Shown in pieces: positions 1-10,200 of a stretch of DNA of 64,000 nucleotides (its first letter is position 1; every line of letters starts with the position of its first letter). Source of the DNA: Halomonas sp. (GTDB lineage Bacteria; Pseudomonadota; Gammaproteobacteria; Pseudomonadales; Halomonadaceae); NCBI RefSeq assembly GCF_017983445.1, contig NZ_JAGOBJ010000006.1, forward strand, positions 243,585 to 307,584, written 5' to 3'. The position numbers and the translations under genes were made by a program. A model generated the notes under the pieces. That model had not been told where the DNA came from and did no database searches. It saw only the letters and a list, made by a program, of their open reading frames with translations.

Positions 1-226
1 GTGGTAGCACAACACGGCCGACTGCCTGGGTACGCAGCCCGATGGTTTCCATCAGAACGAGTGATTCAAGCTCTTTATCATAAAGATAAAACGAGCACAC
101 GTCGGTCTGCATGGCCTTGCGAATGCGGCGTACCATCGTCGACAGCGCGGCGTCTAGGGTGCGTGCGCCGTTCACCTCCTGAATAACACGACGCAGTACC
201 TCAAGCATGGACGTTTTACTTTTCAC
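1..226 (-). CDS. ptsP: PtsP, PTS-Ntr enzyme I (5' part only)
   Basis: This is the N-terminal 75 or so codons of phosphoenolpyruvate-protein phosphotransferase PtsP, which starts the nitrogen-related PTS phosphorelay. The rest lies beyond base 1. The visible protein (MLEVLRRVIQEVNGAR, then DVCSFYLYDKE and LVLMETIGL) is the start of the GAF sensor domain that precedes the PEP-utilising domains. A GTG at 226 has a GAGG about 11 nt upstream and gives MKSKTSMLEV; an ATG at 208 gives MLEV, closer to the usual family start but with no ribosome site. It lies 68 bp downstream of rppH on the same strand, the order also found in Pseudomonas and enterics. The family call is firm; the start is uncertain. 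Confidence 0.85.
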   Translation of the reverse strand, partial: MKSKTSMLEVLRRVIQEVNGARTLDAALSTMVRRIRKAMQTDVCSFYLYDKELESLVLMETIGLRTQAVGRVVLP

Positions 227-294
227 TATTGTTTGCCTCGCTGAGGATCTTTTCGACAGACTTTCACGACTCATCCATAGCCGTGGAGCACGCG

Positions 295-789
295 TTATCC
301 TTCGTCATTTTGTGCCAGACGCTGAACGCGGGGAGAAAGTTCCCTTAGTGCGCGTCGATACACCTCTCGTTTGAACGGTACCACTTGCCCAAGCGGGTAC
401 CAATAGCTCACCCATCGCCACCCATCAAACTCCGGCTTGGGCGTGGCCGTCATACAAATTTGATTTTCCTGGCAGCGAATCTTCAGCAAGTACCATTTTT
501 GTTTCTGGCCAATACACACTGGCCGCGAATGTGTGCGAATCATGCGTCGTGGCAGACGGTAGCGTAGCCAACCCCGGGTGCAGGCAACAATATCAACGTC
601 GTCGGCGGTCAGGCCGATCTCCTCAAAAAGCTCACGAAAAAGGGCTTGTTGTGGTGTCTCGCTTGATTTAATGCCCCCCTGGGGAAATTGCCACGCATTT
701 TGTCCTACACGGCGCGCCCAAAGCAGTTGTCCCTGGCTGTTGGTAATAATGATGCCAACATTGGGACGAAAGCCGTCAGCGTCGATCAC
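295..789 (-). CDS. rppH: RNA pyrophosphohydrolase RppH
   Basis: Nudix hydrolase that removes pyrophosphate from the 5' end of mRNA and triggers RNase E-dependent decay in the cytoplasm. The N terminus [14 protein letters not shown] and the segment WQFPQGGI are typical of RppH. The Nudix box follows (GG, then RELFEEIGL), with catalytic glutamates in REL..EE at about residues 50-56. The C-terminal [12 protein letters not shown] and [12 protein letters not shown] also match the family. Length is 164 aa, against about 160-176 aa in relatives. I chose GTG at 789, which has AAGG 8 nt upstream and gives the family-standard start; a GTG at 798 would add three residues. It is probably co-transcribed with ptsP and is divergent from the HAD phosphatase gene at 1010. 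Confidence 0.95.
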   Translation of the reverse strand: MIDADGFRPNVGIIITNSQGQLLWARRVGQNAWQFPQGGIKSSETPQQALFRELFEEIGLTADDVDIVACTRGWLRYRLPRRMIRTHSRPVCIGQKQKWYLLKIRCQENQICMTATPKPEFDGWRWVSYWYPLGQVVPFKREVYRRALRELSPRVQRLAQNDEG

Positions 790-1009
790 GGACGTCACCT
801 TATTAAATTTTCAGTTATCCCCATTTTTCCACAAGGGCGACAAGCGTATCAATACAATATAACGCTAAGTCGTTAATGCTTGCCCACTTTGGTGGGAAAG
901 GGCTAACGACTCTGCGATAATCCGCCCTTTTGTTTCACGGTTAATGCCTAGCTGTTCATAGCTATTTTTTTCATACCTATAAATTAACGACGACTATAAG
1001 GGGAGCGCC

Positions 1010-1666
1010 GTGAGTCTGGCTATTTTCGACTTGGATAATACGTTGATATCCATCGACAGCGATCATGCCTGGGGTGAGTTCTTGCTTGAGCAAGGCGCGG
1101 TGGATCCGGTTGCCTATCGTGAAGCCAATGAACGGTTTATGGCCGACTATAATGCTGGCACGCTGGATATGGCGGCGTTTCTGGAAATGGCGCTGAAGCC
1201 TCTGGCCGATAATACTCCTGAGCAGCTAACCGCCTGGCACCAGCAGTTCATGATCAGTAAAATCGAGCCGCATATTTTGCCCAAAGCCGAGGAGCTGCTG
1301 GCTCGCCACCGTACCAAGGGCGATACGCTTTTGATCATTACCGCGACCAACCGCTTTATTACCGCACCGATTGCCGAGCGTCTAGGCGTCGATTATTTGA
1401 TAGCGGTCAATCCAGAAGTGGAAAACGGCCGTTATACCGGTCGCGTCTCCGGCGTTCCTAGCTACCGGGAAGGCAAGATTACCCGGCTGCATGAGTGGTT
1501 AGTAGACAAGGACTTCACGCTCGACGGCGCGTGGTTCTATAGCGACTCGCACAATGATCTTCCCCTGCTTGAAGAAGTTGATCATCCTGTAGCCGTTGAC
1601 CCGGATGCTACCCTTCGCCGCGTTGCTGAAGAGCGTCAATGGCGGGTTATGAGCCTGCGGGATTAG
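1010..1666 (+). CDS. HAD-IB family phosphatase
   Basis: Cytoplasmic HAD-superfamily hydrolase of subfamily IB (SerB-like), 218 aa. Motif I is FDLDNTL at residues 6-12, where both Asp are expected to be nucleophile and acid/base. Motif II is the ITATN region near 111, and motif III/IV is SDSHNDLPLLEE near 180. Relatives next to rppH in Pseudomonas are annotated as histidinol-phosphatase or phosphoserine-phosphatase-like, but the substrate cannot be read from sequence. It starts at GTG 1010 behind a good AAGGGGAG site. The stop codon is followed at once by an exact 14-bp tandem duplication (1667-1694). Confidence is high for family and low for substrate. Confidence 0.85.
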   Translation: MSLAIFDLDNTLISIDSDHAWGEFLLEQGAVDPVAYREANERFMADYNAGTLDMAAFLEMALKPLADNTPEQLTAWHQQFMISKIEPHILPKAEELLARHRTKGDTLLIITATNRFITAPIAERLGVDYLIAVNPEVENGRYTGRVSGVPSYREGKITRLHEWLVDKDFTLDGAWFYSDSHNDLPLLEEVDHPVAVDPDATLRRVAEERQWRVMSLRD

Positions 1667-1694
1667 TGCTTTAATACTGATGCTTTAATACTGA
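1667..1694. repeat. 14-bp exact tandem duplication
   Basis: TGCTTTAATACTGA occurs twice head to tail, beginning at the base after the stop codon of the HAD phosphatase gene. No stem or promoter motif is evident. It belongs to the set of short tandem duplications found at gene junctions across this window. Confidence 0.9.
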
Positions 1695-1737
1695 GCACTC
1701 ACTGCCCCAGCCGTTAATTAAGTGAATAGATCTGAAC

Positions 1738-2877
1738 ATGGCGTTCGACCCACCTACCATACTGACCTTGACCATTGCGATCGCCGCTGCGGCGGCGGTG
1801 TATCTACTCATGGAGTGGCGCAGCGCTCGCGATGGCTCACTTCTCAGCTGGTCGGCGGGCTTTGCAATGATCACCCTTGGCTCGAGCCTTTCTTTACTGC
1901 GTGCTAACGGTTATTTTCTGGTCGGCATCTGGGTTGCCAACGGCTTACTGATACTTGCCCATTGGCTGTTTTTATTAGGCGTCATACGTTTTGTGGGTGG
2001 GCGCCTGCCTCGCCTTTGGTGGCTTTTGCCTGCAGCGTGGAGCTTGCTTCTACTGCTGCCAGAAGGCCCTGAAAGCTCAAAGGTTTATCTGGTCGTCAAT
2101 TCACTGCTGGTGGGGTTCATCTCACTCAGGGCCAGTGCGCTACTAAGACTTGAGCCCGATATGGCGAACGTTGGTACTCGCCAACTGCACTATGTGCTTC
2201 TCGTTCATGGCCTGTTCTACTTGGCCAAGGCGGCAGTAACGTTGATGCCCGGCACTCTGATCGACCTGGCTATCTTCCATGGCGCTATCATACGAATATC
2301 ACTGGTTGAGGGTGTGATGGCCATATTGCTGGTCGCCCTTTCAATGACAGGCACGGTACGCTACCGGCGTGAAAGTATGATCAAGCGTCTGGCAGAACGT
2401 GATCCTCTTACGTCACTCTATAACCGCCGCGGTTTCGAGGCGCGGACTCGCCGCCATCTGGCAAACGTATCTGCCGAGCATCCTGGGGCGCTATTGTTGA
2501 TCGATATTGATCACTTTAAACTTGCCAATGATTTTCACGGCCATGCCGCAGGCGACTATCTGCTGGTAACGTTAAGCGATCTTGTCGGCCAAATTCTGCC
2601 CGAAGAAGCCCTGAAAGCGCGCCTGGGCGGCGATGAGTTTGCCTTTTTACTCAGTGACACGTCTGCCGAGCAGATTGAATCTTTTGGCAACGAACTGCGC
2701 GCCCGCTTTTACGAAGTCGCTGCCAAAACGTTCAACACACCTCAACCGGTAACCCTTAGCCTTGGCGCTATCCTCTTTAGCCAACCGCCCAAAGATTTAC
2801 GCATCCTGCTTGAGCAGAGCGATCAAGCGCTTTACGAAGCCAAGCGCAACGGGCGGGACCGGCTTAAAATACTGTAA
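1738..2877 (+). CDS. Membrane diguanylate cyclase (GGDEF)
   Basis: Probable inner-membrane diguanylate cyclase that makes c-di-GMP from two GTP. Residues 1-205 hold about six hydrophobic segments with no recognisable named sensor domain. The GGDEF domain covers roughly 215-379, opening with RDPLTSLYNRRGFE and carrying the intact catalytic motif GGDEF near residue 299. The position of the inhibitory I-site (RxxD, five residues before the motif) reads PEEA, so product feedback inhibition at the canonical site is probably absent. It starts at ATG 1738. The stop codon lies a few bases before repeat array 1, so the array forms its 3' flank. The signal sensed is unknown. Confidence 0.9.
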   Translation: MAFDPPTILTLTIAIAAAAAVYLLMEWRSARDGSLLSWSAGFAMITLGSSLSLLRANGYFLVGIWVANGLLILAHWLFLLGVIRFVGGRLPRLWWLLPAAWSLLLLLPEGPESSKVYLVVNSLLVGFISLRASALLRLEPDMANVGTRQLHYVLLVHGLFYLAKAAVTLMPGTLIDLAIFHGAIIRISLVEGVMAILLVALSMTGTVRYRRESMIKRLAERDPLTSLYNRRGFEARTRRHLANVSAEHPGALLLIDIDHFKLANDFHGHAAGDYLLVTLSDLVGQILPEEALKARLGGDEFAFLLSDTSAEQIESFGNELRARFYEVAAKTFNTPQPVTLSLGAILFSQPPKDLRILLEQSDQALYEAKRNGRDRLKIL

Positions 2878-2883
2878 ACGTAA

Positions 2884-4850
2884 CCCCAGCGGCGCCAAGT
2901 CGCCCTGCCGATGCCACCGAAACCTGGCACCGCTTCGCGCTGCTTCCGCGGGTGCGCTGGCGCTTACCACGCGCTACTGTTAGCGCGTGCGTTTGCATCT
3001 GAACACTCGTAGCGCGTGGTAACGCATCTTGCGAGGCACGAGCAAATGCGGCACCCGCGGATGGCGGCGTCAAGCCGCCCTGCCGATGCCACCCAACCCC
3101 GGCACCGCTGTGCGCTGCTCTCGCGGGTGCGCTGGCGCTTACCACGCGCTACATGGCCCTGCGTTACGTTTGGGCTCGAAGACTCGTAGCGCGTGGTAAC
3201 GCATCTTGCGAGGTACGAGCAAATGCGGCACCCGCGGGCGGCGGCGCCAAGCCGCCCTGGCCGTGCCACTAAACCCCAGCACCGCTATGCGCTGCTCCCG
3301 CGGGTGCGCTGGCGCTTACCACGCGCTACATGGCCCTGTGTTACGTTTGGGTTCGAAGACTCGTAGCGCGTGGTAACGCATCTTGCGAGGCACGAGCAAA
3401 TGCGGCACCCGCGAATGGCGGCGTCAAGCTGCCCTGACGATGCCACCCAACCCCGGCACCGCTATGCGCTGCTTCCGCGCCGGGCCGCCGCTGCGGGTGC
3501 GCTGGCGCTTACCACGCGCTACATGTCCCTGCGCTACGATTGCATCTGAACACTCGTAGCGCGTGGTAACGCATCTTGCGAGGTACGAGCAAATGCGGCA
3601 CCCGCGGATGGCGGCGCCAAGCCGCCCTGACGATGCCACCCAACCCCGGCACCGCTATGCGCTGCTTCCGCGCCGGGCCGCCGCTGCGGGTGCGCTGGCG
3701 CTTACCACTCGCTACATGTCCCTGCGCTACGATTGCATCTGAACACTCGTAGCGCGTGGTAACGCATCTTGCGAGGCACGAGCAAATGCGGCACCCGCGA
3801 ATGGCGGCGTCAAGCCGCCCTGACGATGCCACCCAACCCCGGCACCGCTTCGCGCTGCTCCCGCGGGTGCGCTGGCGCTTACCACGCGCTACATGGCCCT
3901 GCGTTACGTTTGCATCTGAACACTCGTAGCGCGTGGTAACGCATCTTGCGAGGTACGAGTAAATGCGGCACCCGCGAATGGCGGCGCCAAGCCGCCCTGA
4001 CGATCCCACCCAACCCCGGCACCGCTATGCGCTGCTTCCGCGCCGGGCCGCCGCTGCGGGTGCGCTGGCGCTTACCACGCGCTACATGTCCCTGCGCTAC
4101 GATTGCATCTGAACACTCGTAGCGCGTGGTAACGCATCTTGCGAGGCACGAGCAAATGCGGCACCCGCGAATGGCGGCGCCAAGCCGCCCTGGCCGTGCC
4201 ACCCAACCCCGGCACCGCTATGCGCTGCTCCCGCGGGTGCGCTGGCGCTTACCACGCGCTACATGGCCCTGCGTTACGATTGCATCTGAACACTCGTAGC
4301 GCGTGGTAACGCATCTTGCGAGGTACGAGCAAATGCGGCACCCGCGGATGGCGGCGTCAAGCCGCCTTGGCCGTGCCACCCAACCCCGGCACCGCTATGC
4401 GCGCTGCTCCCGCGGGTGCGCTGGCGCTTACCACGCGCTACATGTCCCTGCGTTACGTTTGCATCTGATCACTCGTAGCGCGTGGTAACGCATCTTGCGA
4501 GGCACGAGCAAATGCGGCACCCACGAATGGCGGCGCCAAGCCGCCCTGGCTAAGCCACCACCCCAAACCCCAGCACCGCTTCGCGCTGCTCTCGCGGGTG
4601 CGCTGGCGCTTACCACGCGCTACATGGCTCCTCGTACGATTGCATCTGATCACTCGTAGCGCGTGGTAACGCATCTTGCGAGGCACGAGCAAATGCGGCA
4701 CCCGCGAATGGCGGCGCCAAGCCGCCCTGACGATGCCACCCAACCCCGGTACCGCTGTGCGCTGCTTCTGCGGGTGCGCTGGCGCTTACCACGCGCTACA
4801 TGGCCCTGCGTTACGTTTGGGCTCGAAGAGTCGTAGCGGTCGGTAGCTAA
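2884..4850. repeat. Repeat array 1: inverted-arm modules, 177-193 bp period
   Basis: About 2 kb of direct repeats fills the gap between the 3' ends of the diguanylate cyclase gene and mdh. The left arm begins GTAGCGCGTGGTAA at 3009, 3186, 3363, 3556, 3749, 3926, 4119, 4296, 4475 and 4656; a degraded copy is at 4833. Periods are 177 bp, or 193 bp where a 16-bp GC-rich insert is present, plus 179 and 181 bp. Each unit is left arm (about 50 nt, ending GCACCCGCG), core (with GGCGGC..AAGCCGCC and AGCGCATAGCG-type small hairpins), right arm (CGCGGGTGCGCTGGCG, then TTACCACGCGCTAC) and a spacer of 33 nt (31 and 32 once each). The arms are inverted repeats of each other. The left arm contains a hairpin with loop GAGGCACGA or GAGGTACGA. 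Reading frames through it encode only repetitive, Arg/Ala/Cys-rich peptides and are not counted as genes. Confidence 0.95.
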
Positions 4851-4860
4851 ATAACGGCAA

Positions 4861-4895
4861 TAAAAAACCCCACAAGCATAGCTTGCGGGGTTTTG
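4861..4895 (-). terminator. Rho-independent terminator of mdh
   Basis: A 10-bp stem (CCCCACAAGC with GCTTGCGGGG, one G-T pair) encloses a short loop. Read on the minus strand it is followed by TTTTTT. It sits 28 bp past the mdh stop, between mdh and repeat array 1. On the plus strand it ends in TTTT and may also stop readthrough from the array. Confidence 0.85.
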
Positions 4896-4922
4896 CGTTA
4901 CTGGCAGGGCCAGTTCGCGCGT

Positions 4923-5897
4923 TTAGCCGAGCAGGTGCTCAACAGCTGCGCGCTCTTCACGCAATTCTTTCTCGGTGGCTTTCATCTTCTCTTGGCTGAA
5001 TTCGTCAAGCTCGAAACCTTGAACGATTTCATACTTGCCACCCTGGCAACGTACCGGGTAGGAGTAGATGATGCCTTCTTCGATGCCGTAGCTGCCGTCA
5101 GACGGAATCGCCATGCTGACGATACCGTCGGTGCCCAGCGCCCAATCACGTACGTGATCGATGGCGGAAGAAGCGGCAGATGCTGCTGAAGACGCACCAC
5201 GAGCCTTGATGATCGCCGCACCGCGCTGTTGAACAGTGGGGATAAAGTCGTTTTCGTACCAGTCACGCTCGACCAGGTCAGTGGCGGCTTTGCCGTCAAC
5301 TTTGCACTGTGCGATGTCTGGATACTGAGTGGCGCTGTGGTTACCCCAGATAATCATGTTTTCAATGTCAGTAACATGCTTACCGGTTTTCTGAGCCAGC
5401 TGCGTCAACGCGCGGTTGTGGTCCAGGCGCGTCATGGCCGTGAACTGACCTTTATCGAGATCCGGCGCGTTTGCAGATGCAATCAGCGCATTGGTGTTGG
5501 CCGGGTTGCCGACAACCAGCACTTTAACGTCACGGCTGGCGTGGTCGTTGAGTGCTTTACCTTGTACGGAGAAGATTGCCGCGTTCGCTTCCAGCAGATC
5601 CTTACGTTCCATACCCGGACCACGCGGACGAGCACCTACTAACAGCGCGAAGTCAGCATCTTTGAACGCAACGTTCGGATCGTCTGTAGCAACGATATCC
5701 TGCACCAGCGGGAAGGCACAGTCATTGACTTCCATTACCACGCCGCCCAGCGCATCCATCGCCTGCGGGATTTCTAGCAGTTGAAGAATGACGGGCTGAT
5801 CCGGCCCCAGCATGTCGCCAGCGGCGATGCGGAAAATTAAAGAGTAGCTGATCTGGCCGGCACCGCCGGTAATCGCAATACGTACGGGATCTTTCAT
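4923..5897 (-). CDS. mdh: Malate dehydrogenase (type 2, NAD-dependent)
   Basis: Cytosolic TCA-cycle enzyme interconverting malate and oxaloacetate, 324 aa, matching the usual 325-330 aa of the MDH type 2 group. The Rossmann motif [16 protein letters not shown] is at the N terminus. [10 protein letters not shown] is near residue 130, substrate-binding MTRLDHNRA follows near 155, and the catalytic His is in [11 protein letters not shown] near 184. Two ATG codons are adjacent. The second (5897) has GGAG at 5 nt spacing, the first (5900) at only 2 nt, so I chose the second. It is monocistronic, with its own terminator at 4861-4895, and its 3' end faces repeat array 1. Confidence 0.97.
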   Translation of the reverse strand: MKDPVRIAITGGAGQISYSLIFRIAAGDMLGPDQPVILQLLEIPQAMDALGGVVMEVNDCAFPLVQDIVATDDPNVAFKDADFALLVGARPRGPGMERKDLLEANAAIFSVQGKALNDHASRDVKVLVVGNPANTNALIASANAPDLDKGQFTAMTRLDHNRALTQLAQKTGKHVTDIENMIIWGNHSATQYPDIAQCKVDGKAATDLVERDWYENDFIPTVQQRGAAIIKARGASSAASAASSAIDHVRDWALGTDGIVSMAIPSDGSYGIEEGIIYSYPVRCQGGKYEIVQGFELDEFSQEKMKATEKELREERAAVEHLLG

Positions 5898-6057
5898 CAT
5901 TGCTCCTTGGTTGGTTCGCCTTAGGATGGGTCGACAGAACTCAAGATGCCAAGATGTTATGCTCAGTTATACAAAAACTCAATCATACATACGATGAGTT
6001 CTCCCGTTCGGCCGCTCGCTTGGCACTCGCCGCTGGCAACGAGTTACGTTATGGTGT

Positions 6058-6073
6058 GATGAGTTAGCTCATC
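6058..6073. promoter_or_regulatory. Palindrome upstream of efflux genes (possible operator)
   Basis: GATGAG-TTAG-CTCATC is a perfect 6-bp inverted repeat 44 bp before the start of the RND adaptor gene. Its size and place suit a repressor operator, but no regulator gene is adjacent and no promoter elements were firmly identified. Confidence 0.4.
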
Positions 6074-6078
6074 CTTGG

Positions 6079-6108
6079 GTTAATACGGATCATGTTAATA
6101 CGGACATA
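6079..6108. repeat. 15-bp tandem duplication before RND adaptor
   Basis: GTTAATACGGATCAT is followed directly by GTTAATACGGACATA, two units of 15 bp with two or three differences at the end. It fills the untranslated region just before the adaptor start at 6117, replacing any clear ribosome-binding site there. Confidence 0.8.
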
Positions 6109-6116
6109 GACACCCC

Positions 6117-7247
6117 ATGCGACGCATCCCCTACTCATACGCTCTGGCCAGCGCGCTGGTATTAGCGCTCGTTCTCTGGTTGGCATTTGGTGATTTTCAG
6201 CGTTTTCAAACCACCGCCCCCGAAGCTTTATCCACCGCTAATGATAGCGCCCTGCGTGTTGAAGTGATGGCGCAGCAAAGCACGCCGTTTATTCCCCGGC
6301 AGGTGATTCAGGGGCATTTAACCGCTGAACGCGAAACAACGCTGCGCGCCAATGTAGCGGGCTACGTAGTGGAAAAACCGGTTGAGCAAGGGCGTAGCGT
6401 AGACGCTGGAGATATCCTGCTGGTACTGGATAACGACGCGCTTCCCGAACGCTTGCAGCAAGCCCGGGATGAGCTTGCCGTCGCTCAGTCCGAATATGCC
6501 GGGGCCCAGAGTTTGCGCCAGCGCCAACTTATCTCCCAACCGGAGCTTTTGCGCTTACAGAGCGCGCTTAGCGCAAGCGCCGCGGCGGTTGCCCAGCTAG
6601 AAAAGCAGTTAAATGATAGCCGCCCCTCAGCGCCCTTTGCAGGCGTCCTCGATAGAGTCCAGGTAGAGCTTGGTGATCTGCTTCAGCCTGGCGAAGAGTG
6701 GGGACGGCTAATCGATGATCGCCGCTTGACCGGTGCGGCCTGGGCCTCGCAACAACAGGTAAGCGAGCTGTCCGTTGGCCTGCCGGTTACCGCGCGTTTA
6801 TTAAACGGCGATCATCTTGAGGGTACGCTGACCCATGTAAGTCATCGCGCGGATGAATCAACGCGCACCTTTTATATAGAGGCAACGCTTGATAATCCAC
6901 GTCGGCTGCACTTGGCTGGTGGCAGTGCTGAACTCACGGTTACCCTTCCCCCTCGTCAGGTGCATACGCTTTCACCTGCACTGTTAAGCTTGAATGAGGA
7001 GGGCCAGCTTGCGGTCAAGCATCTGGATGAGCAGAACCGGGTTCAGCAAACACAAGTACAGCTGATAAGTGCCGATATCCAACGCGCTTATGTTACGGGC
7101 CTGCCTGACCCGTTACGTCTGATTACCTTGGGCGCCGGACTGGCCAACGTAGGCCAACAGGTAACGCCTGTGGAAGCCGAACGCGCCACCATCATGGATG
7201 ATGACACCATCGCTAGCCAGGAAAGCGTTCATGCGCCAACTCATTAA
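6117..7247 (+). CDS. RND efflux periplasmic adaptor (HlyD/MexA type)
   Basis: Membrane-fusion protein linking an inner-membrane RND pump to an outer-membrane channel, 376 aa. An N-terminal hydrophobic segment (residues 6-23, ending WLAFGDF) anchors or exports it, with no lipobox. The barrel-sandwich half-motifs GYVVEKPVEQGRSVDAGD (about 83-100) and APFAGVLDRVQVELGDLLQPGE (about 172-193, the second lipoyl half) flank a short alpha-hairpin. Its 3' end overlaps the pump gene by 17 bp, so the two are translated together. No TolC-family gene is nearby. The ribosome site before ATG 6117 is weak. Confidence 0.9.
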   Translation: MRRIPYSYALASALVLALVLWLAFGDFQRFQTTAPEALSTANDSALRVEVMAQQSTPFIPRQVIQGHLTAERETTLRANVAGYVVEKPVEQGRSVDAGDILLVLDNDALPERLQQARDELAVAQSEYAGAQSLRQRQLISQPELLRLQSALSASAAAVAQLEKQLNDSRPSAPFAGVLDRVQVELGDLLQPGEEWGRLIDDRRLTGAAWASQQQVSELSVGLPVTARLLNGDHLEGTLTHVSHRADESTRTFYIEATLDNPRRLHLAGGSAELTVTLPPRQVHTLSPALLSLNEEGQLAVKHLDEQNRVQQTQVQLISADIQRAYVTGLPDPLRLITLGAGLANVGQQVTPVEAERATIMDDDTIASQESVHAPTH

Positions 7248-10200
7248 TGCCGCGTTAACGCATACCCGCACCACGCTATTACTGCTGGTGGGCTTGGTGT
7301 TGGCGGGCATCGCCGCGTGGCAGGCGATTCCCAAAGAAGCCAATCCGGATGTCACCATCCCGATGATTTATGTCTCGCTGTCGCTTGAAGGGGTAAGCCC
7401 CGAGGATGGCGAGCGGTTGCTGATACGCCCCATGGAGCAGGAACTACGTGGCATTGAAGGACTGCGCAAGTTCACCGCCCAGTCCAGCGAAGGTCACGGT
7501 TCGATCACGCTTGAGTTTGATGCAGGCTTTGATCCGAACACGGCTCTTTCCGATGTGCGCGAACGGGTGGATATAGCGCGTAGCAGCCTGCCCAGCGAGG
7601 CGGAAGAGCCACGCGTCATGGAGGTCAACGTCTCAGAGTTCCCGGTGCTGACTATTGGCCTTTCGGGGCGCCTGGATACCCGCGAGCGACTTACCATAGC
7701 GAGGCGCCTGCAAGAAGAGATCGAAGGCATTGCTGACGTTCTGGAAGTGGATATTGCCGGTGACCAGGAAGACTTGCTGGAGATTGTGGTCGACCCACTG
7801 GTACTGGAAAGCTACGGCGTGGACTTTGACGCGCTATTTAATCAGGTATCGCGCAATAACCGACTAGTGGCGGCGGGTAGTTTGGATACCGGCGCGGGCC
7901 GACTGGCGTTAAAAGTGCCGGGCATCATCGAGTCGTTAAACGACGTGATGAATATGCCGGTCAAAGTCGATGGCGATCAGGTAGTCACGTTTGGCGACGT
8001 GGCCTGGATTCATCCAACCTATAAAGAGCCTCAGGGCTTTGCGCGTATTGATGGCCAGCCTGCGGTCGTGCTTGAGATTTCCAAGCGCGCAGGCGCCAAT
8101 ATTATCGCTACGATTGAAGCGGTACATGCACGTATTGCCGAGGCAGGTGACCTGCTACCCGAAGAGCTTCGTCTGACCACGATTCTGGATGAGTCGACCA
8201 CCGTGCAGAATATGCTCTCTGAGCTATTGAATAATGTGCTTACGGCGGTGGTGCTGGTATTGATTGTGGTGGTCGCGGTCATGGGCTGGCGCATGGCGCT
8301 GCTGGTAGGCCTGACTATTCCCGGCGCTTTTTTGACCGGTATTTTACTGGTCTGGATGTTTGGCTTTACCCTCAACATCGTGGTGCTGTTTGCGCTGATT
8401 CTAGTCGCGGGCATGCTGGTGGATGGTGCGATTGTGGTGAGTGAGCTTGCCGACCGTTATCTGCATGACGGCCAGCGACCCCATGAGGCCTGGCTAAACG
8501 CGGCGTCGCGTATGAGTTGGCCCGTTATTGCTTCTACCGCCACCACGCTGGCCGTGTTTATTCCGCTGCTGTTCTGGCCGGGCGTGGTTGGTCAGTTTAT
8601 GAAATACCTGCCCGCTACGGTTATTTTATGCCTGCTGGCTTCGCTGGCCATGGCGCTAATATTTCTGCCCACGCTTGGTCGGCTGTTTACCCGCACATCG
8701 CCCAAAAACGAGGGCGCTACACTTCCCGACACCACCACATCGCTGGGACGTGGCTACCGCCGCTTACTGGGTAGGCTGTTAAAGCACCCAGCCTGGGTGC
8801 TGCTGTTTTCCGTACTGACTATCATGCTGCTTTATACGGGCTACGCCCGCTTTAATCATGGCATCGACTTCTTCCCCAACGTCGAGCCCGATAGTGCGCA
8901 GGTGCTGGTGCGGGCGCGGGGAGATTTTTCGGTCACCGAAACCGACGCTATTCTGCAGCGAGTGGAGGCGAGGCTTGGCAATATGAGCGAGGTCGAAGCC
9001 CTGTACGCCCGCTCTTTTGCAGTGTCAGACCAGCAGCTAGGCAATGATGTGATCGGCATGCTGCAGTTTCAGTTTGTCGACTGGCACCAGCGCCGCCCTT
9101 CCCGGGCCATTCTGAACGATATGGCAGAGCGCACCCAGGATATTCCCGGCATCGTGATGGAATTTCAGGAACAGGAAATGGGCCCTGGGGGCGGTAAACC
9201 TATCGTGCTTGAAGTTAGTGCGACAGACCCGGCGATTGCCGAAACCGGCGTCGAGCAGTTGCATGGCTTAATGCGCGAGCTGGGTGGCTTTGTGGATATT
9301 CAGGATAACCGCAGCCTGCCGGGCGTGGAGTGGGAGATTAACGTGGATCGTGAAGCCGCCGCCCGCATGGGCACCGATATCACCACGATCGGCAGTGCGG
9401 TACAGCTATTAACCACCGGCTTGGAAGTCGCCAACTATCGCCCACCAACCGTGAGCGACGAGGTAGATATCCGCGTCAGGCTACCCGAGAATTGGCGCAC
9501 CCTTGATCAGCTTGAGCGTTTAACCATTAACACCGAGCGCGGCCAGGTACCTATCTCTCACTTTGTGACCATGACGCCAGCGCCCAAGGTCGGCACTCTT
9601 AACCGAATTGATGGACGGCGGGCAATTACCGTTGAAGCCGACCTGGCGCCCGGTTATCTTGCCGACGAGCGGCTGCGCGCGCTATTTGCCGCAGGCAGTG
9701 AACAGCTGCCGGATGGTTTGATGGTCAACGTGGCTGGCGAGCAGGAAGACCAGCAGGAGTCGATGCAGTTTTTGGTTGGCGCCTTCTTAGTCGCGATTGC
9801 GTTAATGTCGCTGATACTGGTCACCCAGTTTAATAGCTACTATCAAGCGCTGCTGGTGCTTTCAGCCATCGTGTTTTCAACCGCTGGAGTATTGATGGGC
9901 CTGCTGATCACAGGGCAAGCATTCGGCATCGTGATGGTTGGCATGGGAGTTATCGCCCTGGCGGGCATTGTGGTGAACAATAATATTGTCTTGATCGATA
10001 CCTATAACGAGCTGCGCGCTGACGGCATGTCTCCCGCGACCGCAGCGCTTGAAGCAGGCTGTTTACGCCTACGCCCGGTGTTGCTCACGGCTATTACCAC
10101 GGTACTGGGGTTAATGCCCATGGTGCTGGGTATTAACGTCAATCTCTTCGCCCCTGCGCTGGGCTTCAACGCGCCCTCGGCCCAATGGTGGACGCAGATG

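Noticed and set aside
2864-4792. Several minus-strand frames of 60-166 codons in array 1 with Arg/Cys-rich products
   Set aside because: They repeat the DNA period, have no ribosome sites or family match, and lie wholly in the repeats; treated as artefacts of the array.
2884-4850. CRISPR array
   Set aside because: Repeat units are about 50-140 bp, spacers resemble each other, the modules are inverted repeats, and there are no cas genes.
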